Assembly: GCA_012932295.1 (NCBI GenBank)
Contig: JAAONU010000011.1
Location: forward strand, 45,076,352 to 45,140,351
DNA: 64,000 nt
Source: Cyclina sinensis
Taxonomy: Eukaryota > Mollusca > Bivalvia > Venerida > Veneridae
Direction of reading: 5' to 3'
Shown one piece after another: positions 1 to 13,949 of the stretch; position 1 is the stretch's first letter; every line of letters starts with the position of its first letter. Below the pieces are notes generated by a model that saw only the letters and a program-made list of their open reading frames with translations, was not told where the DNA came from and did no database searches. Made by a program: the position numbers and the translations under genes.

Positions 1-2115
1 CCACAGGTAGATCTAAAAGTCAAGTTTTTATTCTTGTCATGCAACAATGTATGAATTATCTTTTTCAATTTATTTCATGCAAAGGTTGTAATCAAGCTAT
101 TAATAAATAGAACTTCTCTGTACCAATCTGACTCATGAAAATAAGGGAGACCTCTAAATTTCCCGCCACAGTTGATCAGTGTGTAAGCTATAAAATGTGG
201 AGTTCTACCATAAGTGTGTTTTGCACATGCCTATAAAGTCTATTCTACCATAAACCTGACAGAACGCTGCAAACATAGCCATTAAACCTGACATTTATTG
301 CAAGGCAAGTTGCAAACTTCTTTCCTTATCATTGGAAATAAACAAATATTTAAATATCACTAGACCCCCAAATGACATTCAAATTTTATTACATATTAGT
401 AATTTGCCAAGTCATCAGAACATTCATAAAATGTCATTTCAAGAAGGCCTAAAACAGACCTTTTACCATCGAACTTGAGCCATAGCTGTTGAAACTACAT
501 AAAATTCTACTATATATATCTTACGAGTGTTGAAAAATCTTTGAGGCACCAACATGTATCTTTTACTCAAAAAAAAAAAAAAAAAAAATAAGTGAAAGGG
601 AGTTAATAAATCAAATGACACATTCGAAAGTTTTTGAAGCTGTTTCAAGCCTTTTCTAAAATGGGGCATAACGTTTGTTTATCAACATGTAAATTGTGCA
701 TTACCTGTTTTATGGACCAAGTACTTTTGCTGAATAATATCTACACAAACACAAATTTGGCTTCTCTAATTGGATTATACAATGTAAATAAATATCCATT
801 ACAGTGCAACAGTCTGATTGAATATTTTGCAAAAAAGACCCTGTTAATGGACAGCTTTAATTGTTCTAGAGAGCTATATTCCCTAACAATTTACTTTTTT
901 TGGTAAAAAATAAGAGTTGTGTTAATACCACTCAACCTTGGAATTTAATGCCACCAAGAATGCTAACTGGAAATATTTATGTTGCAAAAGCTGCTAAGAA
1001 AAATACAAGGGTAAAATTTAAGCAATTTTGTGGCATAATGTGCTTATTATTAATTACTAAATATTCTTCAAAATCATGCAGAAAATTTGTATCAGGAATA
1101 AAGAATTAAGCTTCATGGTTCAGAATTAAATTCTTCAAATAAACAACAGTTTGCAGTTACAATTTTGAAACTAAAACTGAACACATCTCTGCCATTTTGT
1201 CATAAAATACAGTGTCCAGTGTCATGGTGAAAGATTGAGAGGGGCGGTCAAGCACTGGCTATTGTATCTGGACACAGACACCCCATGGTTCTCACATTAT
1301 TCCACAATTAAAGATTCACTTTTCCAATTACCCATTCAAACAATGACATTTATTGTCTTACAATTTCAATCAAATACCAATCACCATCAGGGCCCATGCA
1401 CTAATTGCTGCCCTTTCAACATGACCGTTTAGGGACTATTCAAGAGATAGCCAATACTAAATTACAGATTTGAAAGGGAAGAAAATGCCCCTTTCAATCT
1501 TCTGATGTCCTTTTCAAGCCCCATTTAATACCTTTCTTCAGGCATATTTGAATTTCACCACACCTAAAAGCATTTTGACTTCATGCTTTTCAGATGTCAG
1601 CCAAATATGGAAATTTACAAGAATAACTGACGCATTGTTGTCACTGGTTATTGATGGTCACTTCTACCTGCCTGTATTCAGGGGCATGCTTCTTACACTA
1701 TGTAAACATAAGGGTGCAACTGGCAAATTCTCAAGTCTGCCATGGGCCTGCACAGACTTTGATTAGATTTTCTGTTTTTGAGGAGCTGTATCTAAGAATA
1801 TTCCATGGCTTTATGTTTCCTCATCTTTACTGTCTGTAAAAAAAAATACAATAAAAATGATATGATTCCCAAAACTTTGCCATTTTTTAAACATTTCTTG
1901 GAAATTAGCAATACAAAAGAAGTAACTGGACCTAAAATTAACTTGAATAGAACTGATCAGCTGACAAGCTTACATGCACCTTAAACTAATTAAATGAATA
2001 AAAAAACACTTTTCAATATATTATCAAACTTTTAGCAAAAAAGACTGTGCTTTAAAGGTGTTTTAACAGCTAATTAAACATAGGACAACAGAAAATGTTT
2101 ATCTACTTCTGCTCT

Positions 2116-2329
2116 TTAACCCTGAACCTGCTGAATTTTTGTAATGGATTTGTCCAGCTTTGAATTTGGAACAGTCCATTCAAAGTTTAAGGGATTTCAA
2201 TATCAAAATACAAAAATTGAGCTACCAACAGTATAGAGCCTGGTCAGATTGCACGGATGTGCAGGCTTGCCTGGCTCTATACTGGTGGCAAAGGCTAATC
2301 AATTTCGGTTCCAGCAGGTTAAGGGTTAA
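2116..2329 (+). mobile_element. TTAA-flanked hairpin MITE, copy 1
   Basis: A 206-bp non-coding element (2120..2325) lies between TTAA at 2116..2119 and TTAA at 2326..2329. Its ends are terminal inverted repeats: CCCTGAACCTGCTGAA on the left, and on the right a sequence whose reverse complement begins CCCTTAACCTGCTGG. Inside is a long stem: CAGTATAGAGCC at 2229..2240 pairs with its complement ending at 2284, and a smaller inverted repeat (TGCAC/GTGCA) sits at the tip. A second copy at 49542..49755 has the same length and differs at about ten positions. TTAA flanks plus CCC-starting termini are typical of piggyBac-type elements; that assignment is an inference because no transposase is present. 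Confidence 0.8.
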
Positions 2330-5300
2330 TGTTCTCTCTGTCACTTGCTTTTTAATTTAGCTTCTGAAGAGACACCTTTTTGATAATCTAACATGTAAAC
2401 AAATCTTTTTGACAAGTGCAGGTGAATCAGTTGACCCGATGTCCTTTAAATTTACTTTGGTCAGTTTGGCTCAATGGGTCCAAATCACTCTGATACCTAT
2501 TTGTTTGTAGATGATGATTATCTTAGTGGTCAATTGATGTTGACCTTTGGTCAGTGGAGAGAGCATTCAGGACAAATGGATATAAATTTAATAGGTTGGA
2601 TAATAACAGGCGGGGAGGCTAATGTAATGAAATGAGAAAAAGTCACTGTGATCTAGAAGTTAATCAAACTTTACCACAAAACCATGTCTAGCCAAGTTCA
2701 CAGCAAATAAGTGCTATGTAGTACTCCTTGTATTATGTATTTAAAGCTCTTCTGTACACAGGTCTCTCTTAATTTTCATTAAAGGGGTGTGCATAAAACT
2801 TGGGAGTATTAAAGGGCTGTTTTCATTAAATTAATGAGAACTGTTAACTGATTTTATTTCCAGTATATGAAGCAGTTTGAAACAAACCAACACCTATAAA
2901 ATTTACATAACTGATGTTTAATGATGAAAAGAGCTTGGAGAAATTACAGTATATGCAAAAATTAATTAAGATCTGAGGAAATATAAACACTGATTATACA
3001 ATTATAAATCAGAATGCAGGAAATGCATTACAAAATCTCTACATTGCTCAGTTATGTGATGAATGAATTCATCCAGTGGTAATAGATTTGAACCTTGGTT
3101 AGTCCCCATAACAACCATCATAGGGCATCCATAAAAAAACTTGACTAGCATTATCCACTGAAATGATCCTCTACTGAACTATTTTTGGTCAAATTAAAAC
3201 ATAAATTAACTACTATTTTTACAGTCATTTCAATAGCTTTATAGTTGATTTCATTTTAAGTAGATAAATCAGATTCATAATTATCAGACATGGTTCAAGT
3301 TTTTTGTTGTTGTTTTCTTTCCTGCAATAAAGTAGTAAACATTGGTTGTTTTTTTTTCACAATAAAACAATAAAGTAGTTAACAAGTTTAAACAAAACAA
3401 GTTTAAACAAACAAGGGGGGCATAAAATGAAAGTGATAAAAGTATGTTTTCCATTTGTTTTCCAAACTGAGGGATGAATGCAAAAAAAAAAGGTCTGCAA
3501 TAAAGAAACAGATAGCATGTCTTCACCTTCACCCTTCAAAATGTACCCCAATTATCAGTCCCTATATTGTCAAATATCCCTTGTAAATACTTGCAATGCC
3601 TTTCACTTGGCTCATTTGAATTCTTGCCAATGCATCAAGTGCTTTCTTGACATCCATAATGTTCAGTGTGCTGATTTAAAAACCCATAAAGTCAGGAGTC
3701 TGTGACCAATGGCAGTCACCCATGGGACACTGATATCACCTTTACTGACAGGGGCTATCATTACTGACCATGTCTTGGCACCTGATCTGTGCTTAATCTA
3801 TGTCCAGTTAACTGGTCAGTGTCAAAATGACCAGCTCAATTGACAAAACAAACACTGTGTAACAGTCTTGTTTATTTAACATCTTTCCATTTGCATCATG
3901 GGAGTTTTCTAGCTTTCCTATCTCCACTCCACAAGAGTATCTATTTTCAAAATTGTACCCCTTCATTTCCTATCAGTTAATGAAGCACGAAACTCAGTTT
4001 TAGTTATTTGGTTAGCAAAATTATTGGAAATATGAAAGAAATGAACAATGGCTGTTTTTAATTATTGACAGCTGTATCTAATTTCACTGCTAGATGGCGG
4101 GTGATTTGATGATAAGATTGTTTCATTAGCTACTTGGAAATAGAAGGCTCTTTTCAATTTCTTTCGAAATGGAGGAGGCCAACTACTTGTTACTAATACA
4201 TTTTGTGGGCTGAATGCAAAAAAGTTCTAAGTGCAATAAAATATAGAAGAGATAGCACTTTTTTTGGCACTCACCACTCAATATTACAAGCTACAGTATT
4301 TGGCATGGAAAAAAAATCAGTATCTAATAAATTAAATTCCTTAATTCAGGTAAAGCTGGTTTCACAGCTTTTACAAGCCTGGAAGTTTTATTTTTTATAT
4401 TTCCTCCTGTGACTTCTGAAAACAAGTTTTAGTATTTATAGAAAGAAATGTAGGAAAGATATGCAATCAAAAAACAATAAATGAAAATGCATAAATTTGA
4501 TGGTAAAAATTGGGTTGTTCTGTAAATATGGGAGGTAGACATTTATATGAGAATTTTCTGTAATAAAAAGTAAGCTTGTGCACAGATATGTGAATTTTAC
4601 TGTTATTTAAGTAGAGTGCTGAAGGGTCTATTAATGACTGCTGCAGTTACAAAATATGCAAATATTAAGCAAATTTTACATCATAATGAAAGCAAACCGC
4701 ATTTCTTTTAGCAACACTCTGAAACAGTACTGTAGTGGCTTGATTGATTTTCTCAGAAATTTTAACTAAAACAAAGCAAATGAGCCTGGCACAATTCTCT
4801 AACCAAATTAACATAGTTTCTTTTATTGCCAGTTTTGGCAAGTGTAAAATCATTTAGGAATCAGCAGTCTTTCAGTATAGTCTGACAAAAAAGGAGTTGG
4901 TTTTCAGGTGTTAAACATTCCAGTTTCTCAGTTATTCAGCTGGACAGCCTACCTGACCAGAACACTTAGGAGGACCAAGTCCACTATTCTCCATTACAAA
5001 ATCTTAAATGCTGTTTCCATTTTGTAAAGAGTGAGGCCAGAGCAAGTGCTGAAACTAAATATACTAAACCTGGGTGAGGTAACAGTGGTCAACATGTCAA
5101 CCATTAAGGCAGTTTCCCCACCACCACCCCCCCACCCCCACAAACCAAACTACTTTACAGTAGAAATCTCTTCCAAAATAATTCTGTAAATCAACCCTTT
5201 TCCAGTATTCAAAGACCTATTCAATGTTTTATGTACACAATATACTCATAAATTTTGATGGGGAAGCCACCAACACCAACATGCCTCTCTGGATGGCAAT

Positions 5301-7825
5301 GATATGATTTATATTGAACATATCTTCCAGATTTAATACAAATTTATAGACAGATATGCTAGATTATACTAGGCTATTGATGATGGCTGTTCTAAGCTAG
5401 ACACAGTTCATGAAGGGTTAATCAATGATGGTCTATAAAGCCAGCATCCCATGAGGGTTGCCAAGCTGTCTTCTTAATTCCATAACCAAGTGTCTATAAA
5501 CAGGACAATAGAGCACTAGAGAATAGGAAAATATACAACATGTGCACAAAATGCAATATGTACGGTAAGGAAAAGTTATTTGCATATAGGTCAAATTTCT
5601 AGGAAGGTTGTTGCAATGTCCCTCTGCACTGATAGAACAATGGTATGTTCTTTTTTACCCTTACAAAGGTGCAATACAAGTCTTACAACATAAAGCATGC
5701 TGCCATTCTCGAATAAACCTGCCAATAACCCTTCTGTGAAATTCAAGTTGTTTCATATAGTAAATGTACAGATCTTGGTAGCTCATTCCCTCTGAGCAGC
5801 ATTGTGGGACTTTTCTTCCTTGGCAATGATAGTGCAAACAGCATTTGTCTTTTTTCTTTGTATGACCTTATTGTTTTCATGGCATTGCTTCCACCGGTAA
5901 AAGAGTTCTACTCTCTATCTCTTTTTTTTGTTCCTGTGCAAACCAAGTCACTACATATGAGAAATTTAGAATTCTGAAGTTGCCTGTTTTGGCCAGAAAC
6001 AAAAGTCTGTACAGAAATTAATTTAAAAACTCATAAGAGAAAGCATTCAAAGTTATAGTAATAGTTAATAACTATACAATGTGTTCATAAAATCTATTCT
6101 TTATAAATTGAAAGGTACAAATTCTAATTACTGCCATCTGAAACAAAGCAACTGGTAACCATGGGTGGTTTAATTGTTAAAAAGTCCAGACCAATTAAAT
6201 GCTAAAAGAATCTTAATCCTGTCATTGTCTCTTGTGATAAAAAATCAACCTTTAAATAGTTCAATACCTCACAGCACCATAAAGCATTGAGTGACAAGTT
6301 GTCTACGTCAGTGCACCATTCCCTTTGGAGTCTCTAAAAACAATGAACATGACACAGCATACTTAAAAAAAGAATCAACAATACTGGAGTCATTAATAGT
6401 TGATCATCCTGAAATTAACAGACAGGCTTTAAATCAAATATGTCTTCCTTGAAAATTAAATGGATCTGAAAGCGCTAAAAGAAAGTTTTTCATTTACTGT
6501 TTCCATTTACTACAGATCTTGTTCCAATAAAATATTTCAAATAAAAACAAAAAACAAAGACAGTACAAAATATCCACCTCTGCGGTATCAAGTAAATGTT
6601 GCAATCACTCATTACGTTATAATCAAACTTTCTAATGGCCAACCAAAGAGAGGCTAACAAGGCTACCTTTCTCTCGTCTCATTGAAAAGTATACTAAGGC
6701 AATGTTTATATAAATTTCACAAACGTGTATACTGCTTTTTCTTTCCTTCATTAGCTAGGACACTACTATTCCAATCCCTTACATAAATAAATTATTAATC
6801 CCTTACATACATGCACAGGGTGCACGCAATACGAAACATAGACAGACAGTCATTATCGTTAAAACAACAAGATCTGAGGGATTTGCGCTGCTTAAACTAA
6901 GATTTATTTTTCCCAGACTTTTGTTTAAAATATTGATCTGTGTTTTTAATGACATTTATCCATGCTTTGCCTCTCACCAGAAGAGGGAGTTATTTTGCGG
7001 TGTTTATAAAAGCAGGAACTCTGAACTAATTTTCACTTTAGCAGACATTTTCATGTTGATTGAAAAGCTGGGTTGTCACATTTAAACCCACCTTTGATCT
7101 ATCTCAGGGCCTTTGATCTACAACTGCTAGGTATGTAACCTCTTACTGTAAAAAACAAACAAACATAACTGGGTGCATCAAAAATACATGTGGTTTACAA
7201 GATGTGCTCCTAGTCAATAGAGATTCTTCTACTGCAAAGTTAGGTGATCATTACCTATCATTACCTAACTCCATCTTTAGGGCCACTTGTATAAATCATT
7301 AGTCTTTAGTCAATATGGTAATTACCTTTCAACACTTGTGTGTATGTACAGGCTTTTATACCATACTGCTCAAAGTCATGCTAAATGAACATCCATACCC
7401 TAATAAATCCTTTTATTTTGAAAAGAATGTCAACTATAGAAACTTGATTTGCATTCCTCATATGTTACTCATATCAATTTAGTGACCACCATTTACATGT
7501 TGATGTGTGCAAGAAACTCTGCTTCACTTATTTCAGGTCCATTTCAGCATTTTTCAGGGTTTAAAGGGTTTTAGCGACTGTCCCCTTAACACGTTTGTGC
7601 CACAGCATTGCTGTGATCAATTTTGTCTCTTAATTGAATTGTGCCTGCGTTTTTGCTAACTTTGTCGTCCCGATGGAGCAGAATGCTTGTATTTTCTAGG
7701 AGCATTGATTAAATTTATTCCAACTTTCAACAATGCTGTTATAAGAAGATTTCCCAATTCTGACTTCCTCTGACTTATTTTCATCTTTCCACAAGAATGC
7801 ATTTCTCATTTTCTAAGAGATGTTT

Positions 7826-7839
7826 GTTTCTATGGCAAC
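7826..7839. promoter_or_regulatory. RFX X-box-like palindrome (imperfect)
   Basis: GTTTCTATGGCAAC resembles the X-box bound by RFX factors (GTNRCC, short spacer, RGYAAC), with T in place of the purine in the left half. It sits in a block low in homopolymers. One site alone proves nothing; better matches occur at 20120 and 21740. Confidence 0.25.
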
Positions 7840-8570
7840 AGTTTTAGATCAATTTTGGTGCAAGTTTTAAATATAAGACATTTTAATGGGTTTTACATTT
7901 AAGCCATTTACAGGAATATTTCTTCTTATTTTTGTCCGTAAATCTACAGAGATGATACAGTGTGAGCAAAGACATTACAGAAATTGTAATCATTTCAGAA
8001 CCTTGTCGACATTATTAAATAATAAAAAAAAATTATTCAGCTGAAATGAATAAGTTTAAAGAAATGAATAGGAACAGGCATTATTTTGTTATTAAATCAT
8101 TGTATAATGTTTTGCACTGCGACAATTTACAATTGCCCTTTTCATATCGTTAAAATCACAGGTAAATATTATGACAACAACTGTATTTGTAATTTGACAT
8201 TGTCCTTTGATAAACAAAAAATTATATTGAAAGACTTAAAGCAGCTATTATGAAAACCTTGTAATCTATAAGAATGTTCATGACATGAAATAATTCTGGA
8301 AAATTATATTTTATTATAATTATCATTTATAACATGTTCGGCAGTATAATTACATTTAATATCAAAAAGTTAAAGTTGTGATATAAATCTAGCAGAGGAG
8401 AGGGCAAAGTGTTCCATTTATGATAGCAGTTCTGACAATTATTTTCTATTATTTCTTATTTACTGTCAAATAAGTTAAAACTCTTCATATGCTACTCTGT
8501 ACAGTCTGTGCAGGTAAAGGCAATCTACTGTACTTGAGAATGAATAAGTTATTTGAACTTTTATTTTCAG

Positions 8571-8647
8571 CATCCATATCCGTCAGAAGAACAAAAGAAA
8601 CAATTAGCACAGGATACAGGTTTAACTATATTACAAGTAAATAATTG
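8571..8647 (+). CDS. Meis: Meis/homothorax TALE homeobox gene, internal exon (homeodomain PYP loop to helix 3)
   Basis: This 77-bp exon encodes 25 codons plus two bases of a split Trp codon. The peptide begins [14 protein letters not shown] and ends ILQVNNW, the signature of Meis-class TALE homeodomains. PYP is the three-residue insertion between helices 1 and 2 that defines the TALE superclass, and the rest covers helix 2 and the start of recognition helix 3. The acceptor is a T-rich tract ending in cag at 8568..8570 and the donor is GTGAGT at 8648. Reading starts in phase 0 and leaves in phase 2. From memory, vertebrate MEIS genes have an exon of the same size starting at the same His. In the family the protein is a nuclear DNA-binding cofactor for PBC and Hox proteins. 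The upstream exon with helix 1 was not found in bases 1..8570, so the gene is 5'-truncated by the window edge. Confidence 0.97.
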
Positions 8648-11600
8648 GTGAGTACACTTTTTAGCATGTACCCTATGATGCAGTCAAATCACTGAAAAAG
8701 TCCTTAAGAAATATACTTACAACACAGTGAGCAAACAATGTACTTGAAAACATTGCAAACAGCACCTTTAACTGTTGACATTGTCTTGGTAGTAAAAAAA
8801 TGGAGCACATCTAGATGTATTTTTAATGCAACATTATCTTCCCTGGCAACTGGCATGTTGGAAAACAATTTTCACAAAGGACAAATTCAGTGTTTAAGGT
8901 ATAATCATGTTAGCCTGTCTGCATAGTGCTATAAAAGACAGCCTTCTCATGTAAAAGAAGACTTTACTCTAATTGTGTATAATTTATGTTTCTTGAAAGC
9001 AATTAAATGGAGACCAGAAGTGCTGCCTCAGATTCATTATCAATCTTGAAGTACACAGTACTTAAGGTCCTACAGATTTTACCTGAATTTAAACCATATG
9101 CATCTTCAATTGAAGATTCAACTCAACAAATCTCCACACTGAAGAGTAGTACTTCCTGTTCCTAAGTGGCCATGTTGGTTGTCAAGCAATGTCATCAGAA
9201 GCTTTATCTCTACCATACTGGGACAATCTGGTTCTGCTATCTGAAAGGACATTTGAAAAGCTTTATCAAGGAAACCTTCACCATATATCATGAGCATAAC
9301 TGTATTTAAATAAATCTGGTTTGGTCACAAATAAGGTTACTGACATACTGTTATGTAGATCACTTTGTTTTAAGACCTGAAGTTCTGTTTTCTTGAGATA
9401 TTTCGTAGAACAAAATTTGATCAGTGATATACTCTTTGAACTTACTGAAGAAGTCCTCATATAAGTAATACAAAACCTTCAGAAATTTAAAAAACTTCTC
9501 TTAAATTAATTCTTAGTTATGAGGCATTTCATATCATTACATATTCATTGTTTTGCCAAGTGAGCTCCTCCGTTAGTTCTTCTTGTGTAAAAAAAAAAAA
9601 AAATTCTAATGAAATGCACAATGTAATGAAGGTAGTTTAAATCTTGTCAAGCAATCAGTTATATAATACTGTGTATTGCATTTTTTCTGCACAGAACATT
9701 AACCGATCAAAGATAATATACCGTCATTGTCAAGCCGACATTATCAACAGGTCTATCATGACTTAAATTAGTAACGCTTTACATTGTGTGACAAACACTG
9801 TGTGTGATACAACCCTTTACGTCCTTCTTGTGTCATTAAATGCAGATACCTTTGCAAAAATATGCAACCTAATATGCATATATTAAATGCACAACAAGTT
9901 ACTCAAATCTCTTGTTTCTGCCATGTTTTTATATGTAACAAAGAAAAACAATACATCTGCATTTTTTACAAACAATCACCTGTCTACATGTAATTGACCT
10001 TTTGTGCTAAATACATTGCCTTTTCAAGGGAGGTAACTCTAAAAGAAATCCTTAACTGAAAGTTTGATTTTTAAAAAGCTGAATAAGTTTATTCATTTGT
10101 TGATAAAAGTTTAACAAAGTGTTACATTTTCAAAAAAAAAAAAAAAATTAAAAAAATGAAACCGGTGAAGTACGTAAAACAAAGCAAAGTACTACTTCAT
10201 TTTTTATAAAAAAAAATGATTAGGTTAGCCATAAAACTGAAACAATTATACTATAAGCCACAATGTTAACTGTCTGCTAAAGATTATAGCTGTACCATCT
10301 TTTTTTTCTGTAATAGCCTTATCTCAGTTCATTTTTCCAGTTGGGCTTCAATGGCATTTTCTTTCACAAGGGAAGTAACTACTCCTATTTTCTCAATGAA
10401 AATATAAATAAATCAGCATTTGAAGTTAATTAAGGAACCCTTACAAAGTAATTAATTACAGAAAACCTGAGACCTGTGAAACCTTATAGTAGGATAAACC
10501 TTGGTAGAAAGGAAAAATAAATCAGTGAGAATGAGGAAACATTGCCGTCAGTGCATCTAAATGAGTGCCTGAACACGCAATAAAATACCCTCCCTTGCAA
10601 ATGATACAGGTTTCTTTACACCAATTCCTGGAAATAATTACTAAAATGTGTGGAATTCCAAAAAAACTGCACACTGATGTTTTCTTTCAGATTCAAGCTT
10701 TAATTTCAGATAGTTAGATGAAATAAATAGATTTAAAACTTCAAACAACCTGATTTGAGTCAGAAAGATTTTGATGCAGTTCAAATATAGTTCCTTAATG
10801 CAGAGAAGCGTACACCAGAAACAGTTCAACAACTTATGTTGGAGTGATCTTCAATTTTAGAAGTTAAAGCAAAATAAATTGTACTATTTAAGATAAGCCA
10901 TATCACATACCTTGTAGAAGGCTTACTGGAAAGCTTCATAATCCAGTAAGTTTTGAAAATGAACTGGCAGTGATGATGAAAAAGAAAAGATGGAGAAAAA
11001 AAACTTTGAAACTGTTAACGTGATGTCATCAATATCTTACCATAGGAATGTTTGCTATAAATTTGAAATTACAAATGTATATATTATAATCAGCTGGGTG
11101 GGTGAGCATTTTACTTTTGGGATATCGGGTCTTGCAGATCATTACTTTACAAGGGAAGCACTTCCTTCAACATGATTTTTGTACAAGAATGATTTTTTTA
11201 TATGAATTATTTTGGTAAGATCTGGTATATCATTTTGCAATCTTACATTAAAAATGTTATGCTGCATATGAACTGTGAACTTGATTATTTCCTAGATGTA
11301 GTTATTGAACCAGACATGCAAAATAACCTGTAAATGTTTTATTTTTATTGAATATTTACTACTACATACTCTTTCCGCAGGCTCCAAAATGAAATCTACC
11401 TCCTACCATAATTATTTGTTTGCTTAAACAGTATTTCTTTTGTTATGAAATTAAGGTCAAAATTTCTGACCTTTTAAAACAGGCCAGAATTTATTTATGA
11501 CATAAATCATTTTACTTGTTTACTTAATTAAACCTGCGTATTTTTGCAAATTTAATTGTGCATGAAATAATAAAACAGTTTTTTTTCAAGTTATCTTAAT

Positions 11601-12419
11601 TTCATTTAGTGCTTTTGAGTGCATTTAATAACTGATATTAAAATTAAAAGACAGTTTAAATTACTCAAGTAATTATATTCTCCCGCTATATAATAAATTG
11701 AAGTTTTATCAGTAAGCATTTTATGATCTTTGCAAAATGCAATTTTTATCTATGCATCAAAACTTTTAATGGAGGAAATTTAACTCAAGTCAAGATCACT
11801 CTTAACAAATAACGTAAATGGCAATTAAACAATTTAAGAAGACACTTTTACTTTCACATAAATGAAAGCCATATTATAAAAACTAAACAGCAGATTTTAA
11901 AAAAGCAGATAAAAAAACACAAGCAAAAGTTCTCTTCAAAACAAAATCCAATTTTTTTTTAGTTTATTTTTATCAGTACAGACCAAACAAAATTATTTTC
12001 ATTTTTAATTTTGTACATGAACATCGGTAATTGCATAGCTAGATATTTTATGAAAATACTTTGATAAAAATCAGAAAATTACATGAAACTTGATACTAAT
12101 TATCTTACATTATAAAAATTACTCAACCATCTGAAAGGCTTTGCTGAATATCTTAAGTTAGTGCATATTCAAACCGAGCAATTATTTATACCTTGGAAGG
12201 ATTTTGAGGGAAGATATATACAGATTTATGCACATTTTATGCAAAATATTTTGTACTTATTGTAGATTATTTATCTAAAGAATTCCAGCTTCTACAATGT
12301 GCAAGGTATTGTGTTTCAGAAGTAAATAATTCCAGCTTTAAAATTATGCTGATTAGCAATCTAAACAAACAAATTTAAATGCCCGATACCTGATTTTAAA
12401 TAGATGTGCTGGCTCTTTA

Positions 12420-12690
12420 AATTTTTATCAAGATCGCGCATCAGTTATTGAATAGATATATATCATTGTTGAATCTGGGTAGCCTAGGTTTCACATTACC
12501 TACATTGGGTTATATCGCAAATAACATCTAATTATGACTAAATAGTCCGATATCATGCACGATTCTCTAGTCTAAAAGATATACCTGCGTGATTTCAGAT
12601 AGTTATTATTCACACAATTGCTCTAGGCGAACCTTTGCATATTAGTAATGATTGTGAATATCATTTAAAGGAGATCTGAAACCCGCTGTT
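12420..12690. promoter_or_regulatory. Candidate cis-regulatory block in large intron
   Basis: This stretch has few homopolymers, scattered CpGs and homeodomain-type cores (CTAATTATGA near 12529, TTTGCATATTAG near 12634). It stands out from the surrounding A/T-run DNA. Enhancer identity is an inference from composition and gene context only. Confidence 0.3.
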
Positions 12691-13339
12691 GAAAAGGATG
12701 GGGAAATTGAAGAAAAGTATCAAAGATACGATCAGATTTATCCATTGTGTATTTTATGTAATTAAATTAGAAATAAGGGAAACTGAACACTTTGCAAACC
12801 TCCCAATAACAAAGCAGTCAGGATTCTAGGTTTCTTTTGAAGCACGCTTCAGTAAATACAACCCAAAGGCCAGTTTAAGTACAGATTATAAATGAAAATG
12901 GTAAGTAATAGATTGAATAAACTGTCTGTCAATTTGTTACAGTGTTCAGTGAAAAATAAACAGATCCATAACAATGAAAAATGTTCTATAGTATATTTAG
13001 CTCTGTATGTATACTATTCAAACTGTAATTTACATGAATGACTTATATCAAAGCTATTGATTTGGAGCTGATAGCAAAAACCAAACAGACCAAAAACATA
13101 AAATTTTAATGATGCAAATTGTATGATCTCAAGTGGCTCATTTACAATATATTTGCATCTTTTATAACTATGCTGAAGTCCTTTCATTTTGTATTGTCTT
13201 GAAGAGTCCCTAATAAAATAAAGTACAAAGTATTGAAGACAACCGGCATCAAATTCGAATGCTTACAAGTATGTTTCAAGTGATTCTTAGAGCATTGGCA
13301 GAATGTTAGAGGGAAGCTATTCTGCTGGAGAAAAGAAGA

Positions 13340-13570
13340 TCACTTCTACTAATTAGTTAGGAGCTCATGGTGACGTGTCTGGTAATTTCTGCTTAAGTTA
13401 TCAATGGCAATCCGATTAATTTGTCGCCTTGAAATACAGATGAAAAGGGCCCTGCTTGATTGTTTCAAGAATTAGGTAGAACAATGCCATTAGGGAATGT
13501 GTTCTACAAATTACCAATGATTAAAGCGCCATTTCAATAAGAACAGTCTGAGGCAGCTGGAAAAAATTAT
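13340..13570. promoter_or_regulatory. Candidate cis-regulatory block in large intron
   Basis: The segment has balanced composition with TAATTAG, CCGATTAAT and TGATTAAAG cores and a GTGACGTG element, and lacks the A/T runs of its flanks. It could be conserved non-coding DNA of the kind found in Meis introns in vertebrates. No conservation data were available. Confidence 0.3.
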
Positions 13571-13949
13571 TTTCAAGAATTTCTGATTTTTTTTTCTTTC
13601 ATGCAGTTAAGCTTGTATCAGTTACAGTTTGAAACAATTTAAGTTCTGTCATACTATTAAATTCCAATTACAAGCATTCTTATTAATATCTTTGCAACAA
13701 AAATTCCATTGATGTCTCCTTTGTAGAATGTATTTTTATGAAATAAAGAAATTCAAACTACCCAAAAATGACTCTGGTCTGAATGTCAGTAGACAAGAGA
13801 GATTTCTGTTCCAGATAAATGAAGGAATTTGGTCAATAACTTGATATCAAGACAAAAAAAAGCAATCATTTGGAGATGTATTGGAGAAAAGATCATTTTC
13901 TCTTTTCTGAGATTATGAAATTAATTCCGATGATTGCCTTCTGCAGTTA

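Larger units (their letters stand above)
1..8570 (+). other. 3' part of the intron upstream of the first visible Meis exon
   Basis: No coding exon is recognisable here. I looked for helix 1 of the homeodomain (the AWLFQHLT segment) and for the Meis N-terminal domain and did not see either. The stretch is AT-rich with many short homopolymers. It holds a poly(A) run at about 570..588, one MITE copy (2116..2329), a C-rich tract near 5117..5142, and an imperfect RFX X-box-like palindrome at 7826..7839. A block around 7590..7860 has fewer homopolymers and includes a short stem (CACAGC/GCTGTG). Short open frames in the region have no protein-like character and do not join the Meis frame. Confidence 0.8.

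Noticed and set aside
1235..1432. Frame with a WLLYL segment considered as homeodomain helix 1 (AWLFQHL)
   Set aside because: The surrounding residues do not match Meis and there is no suitable donor in phase 0.
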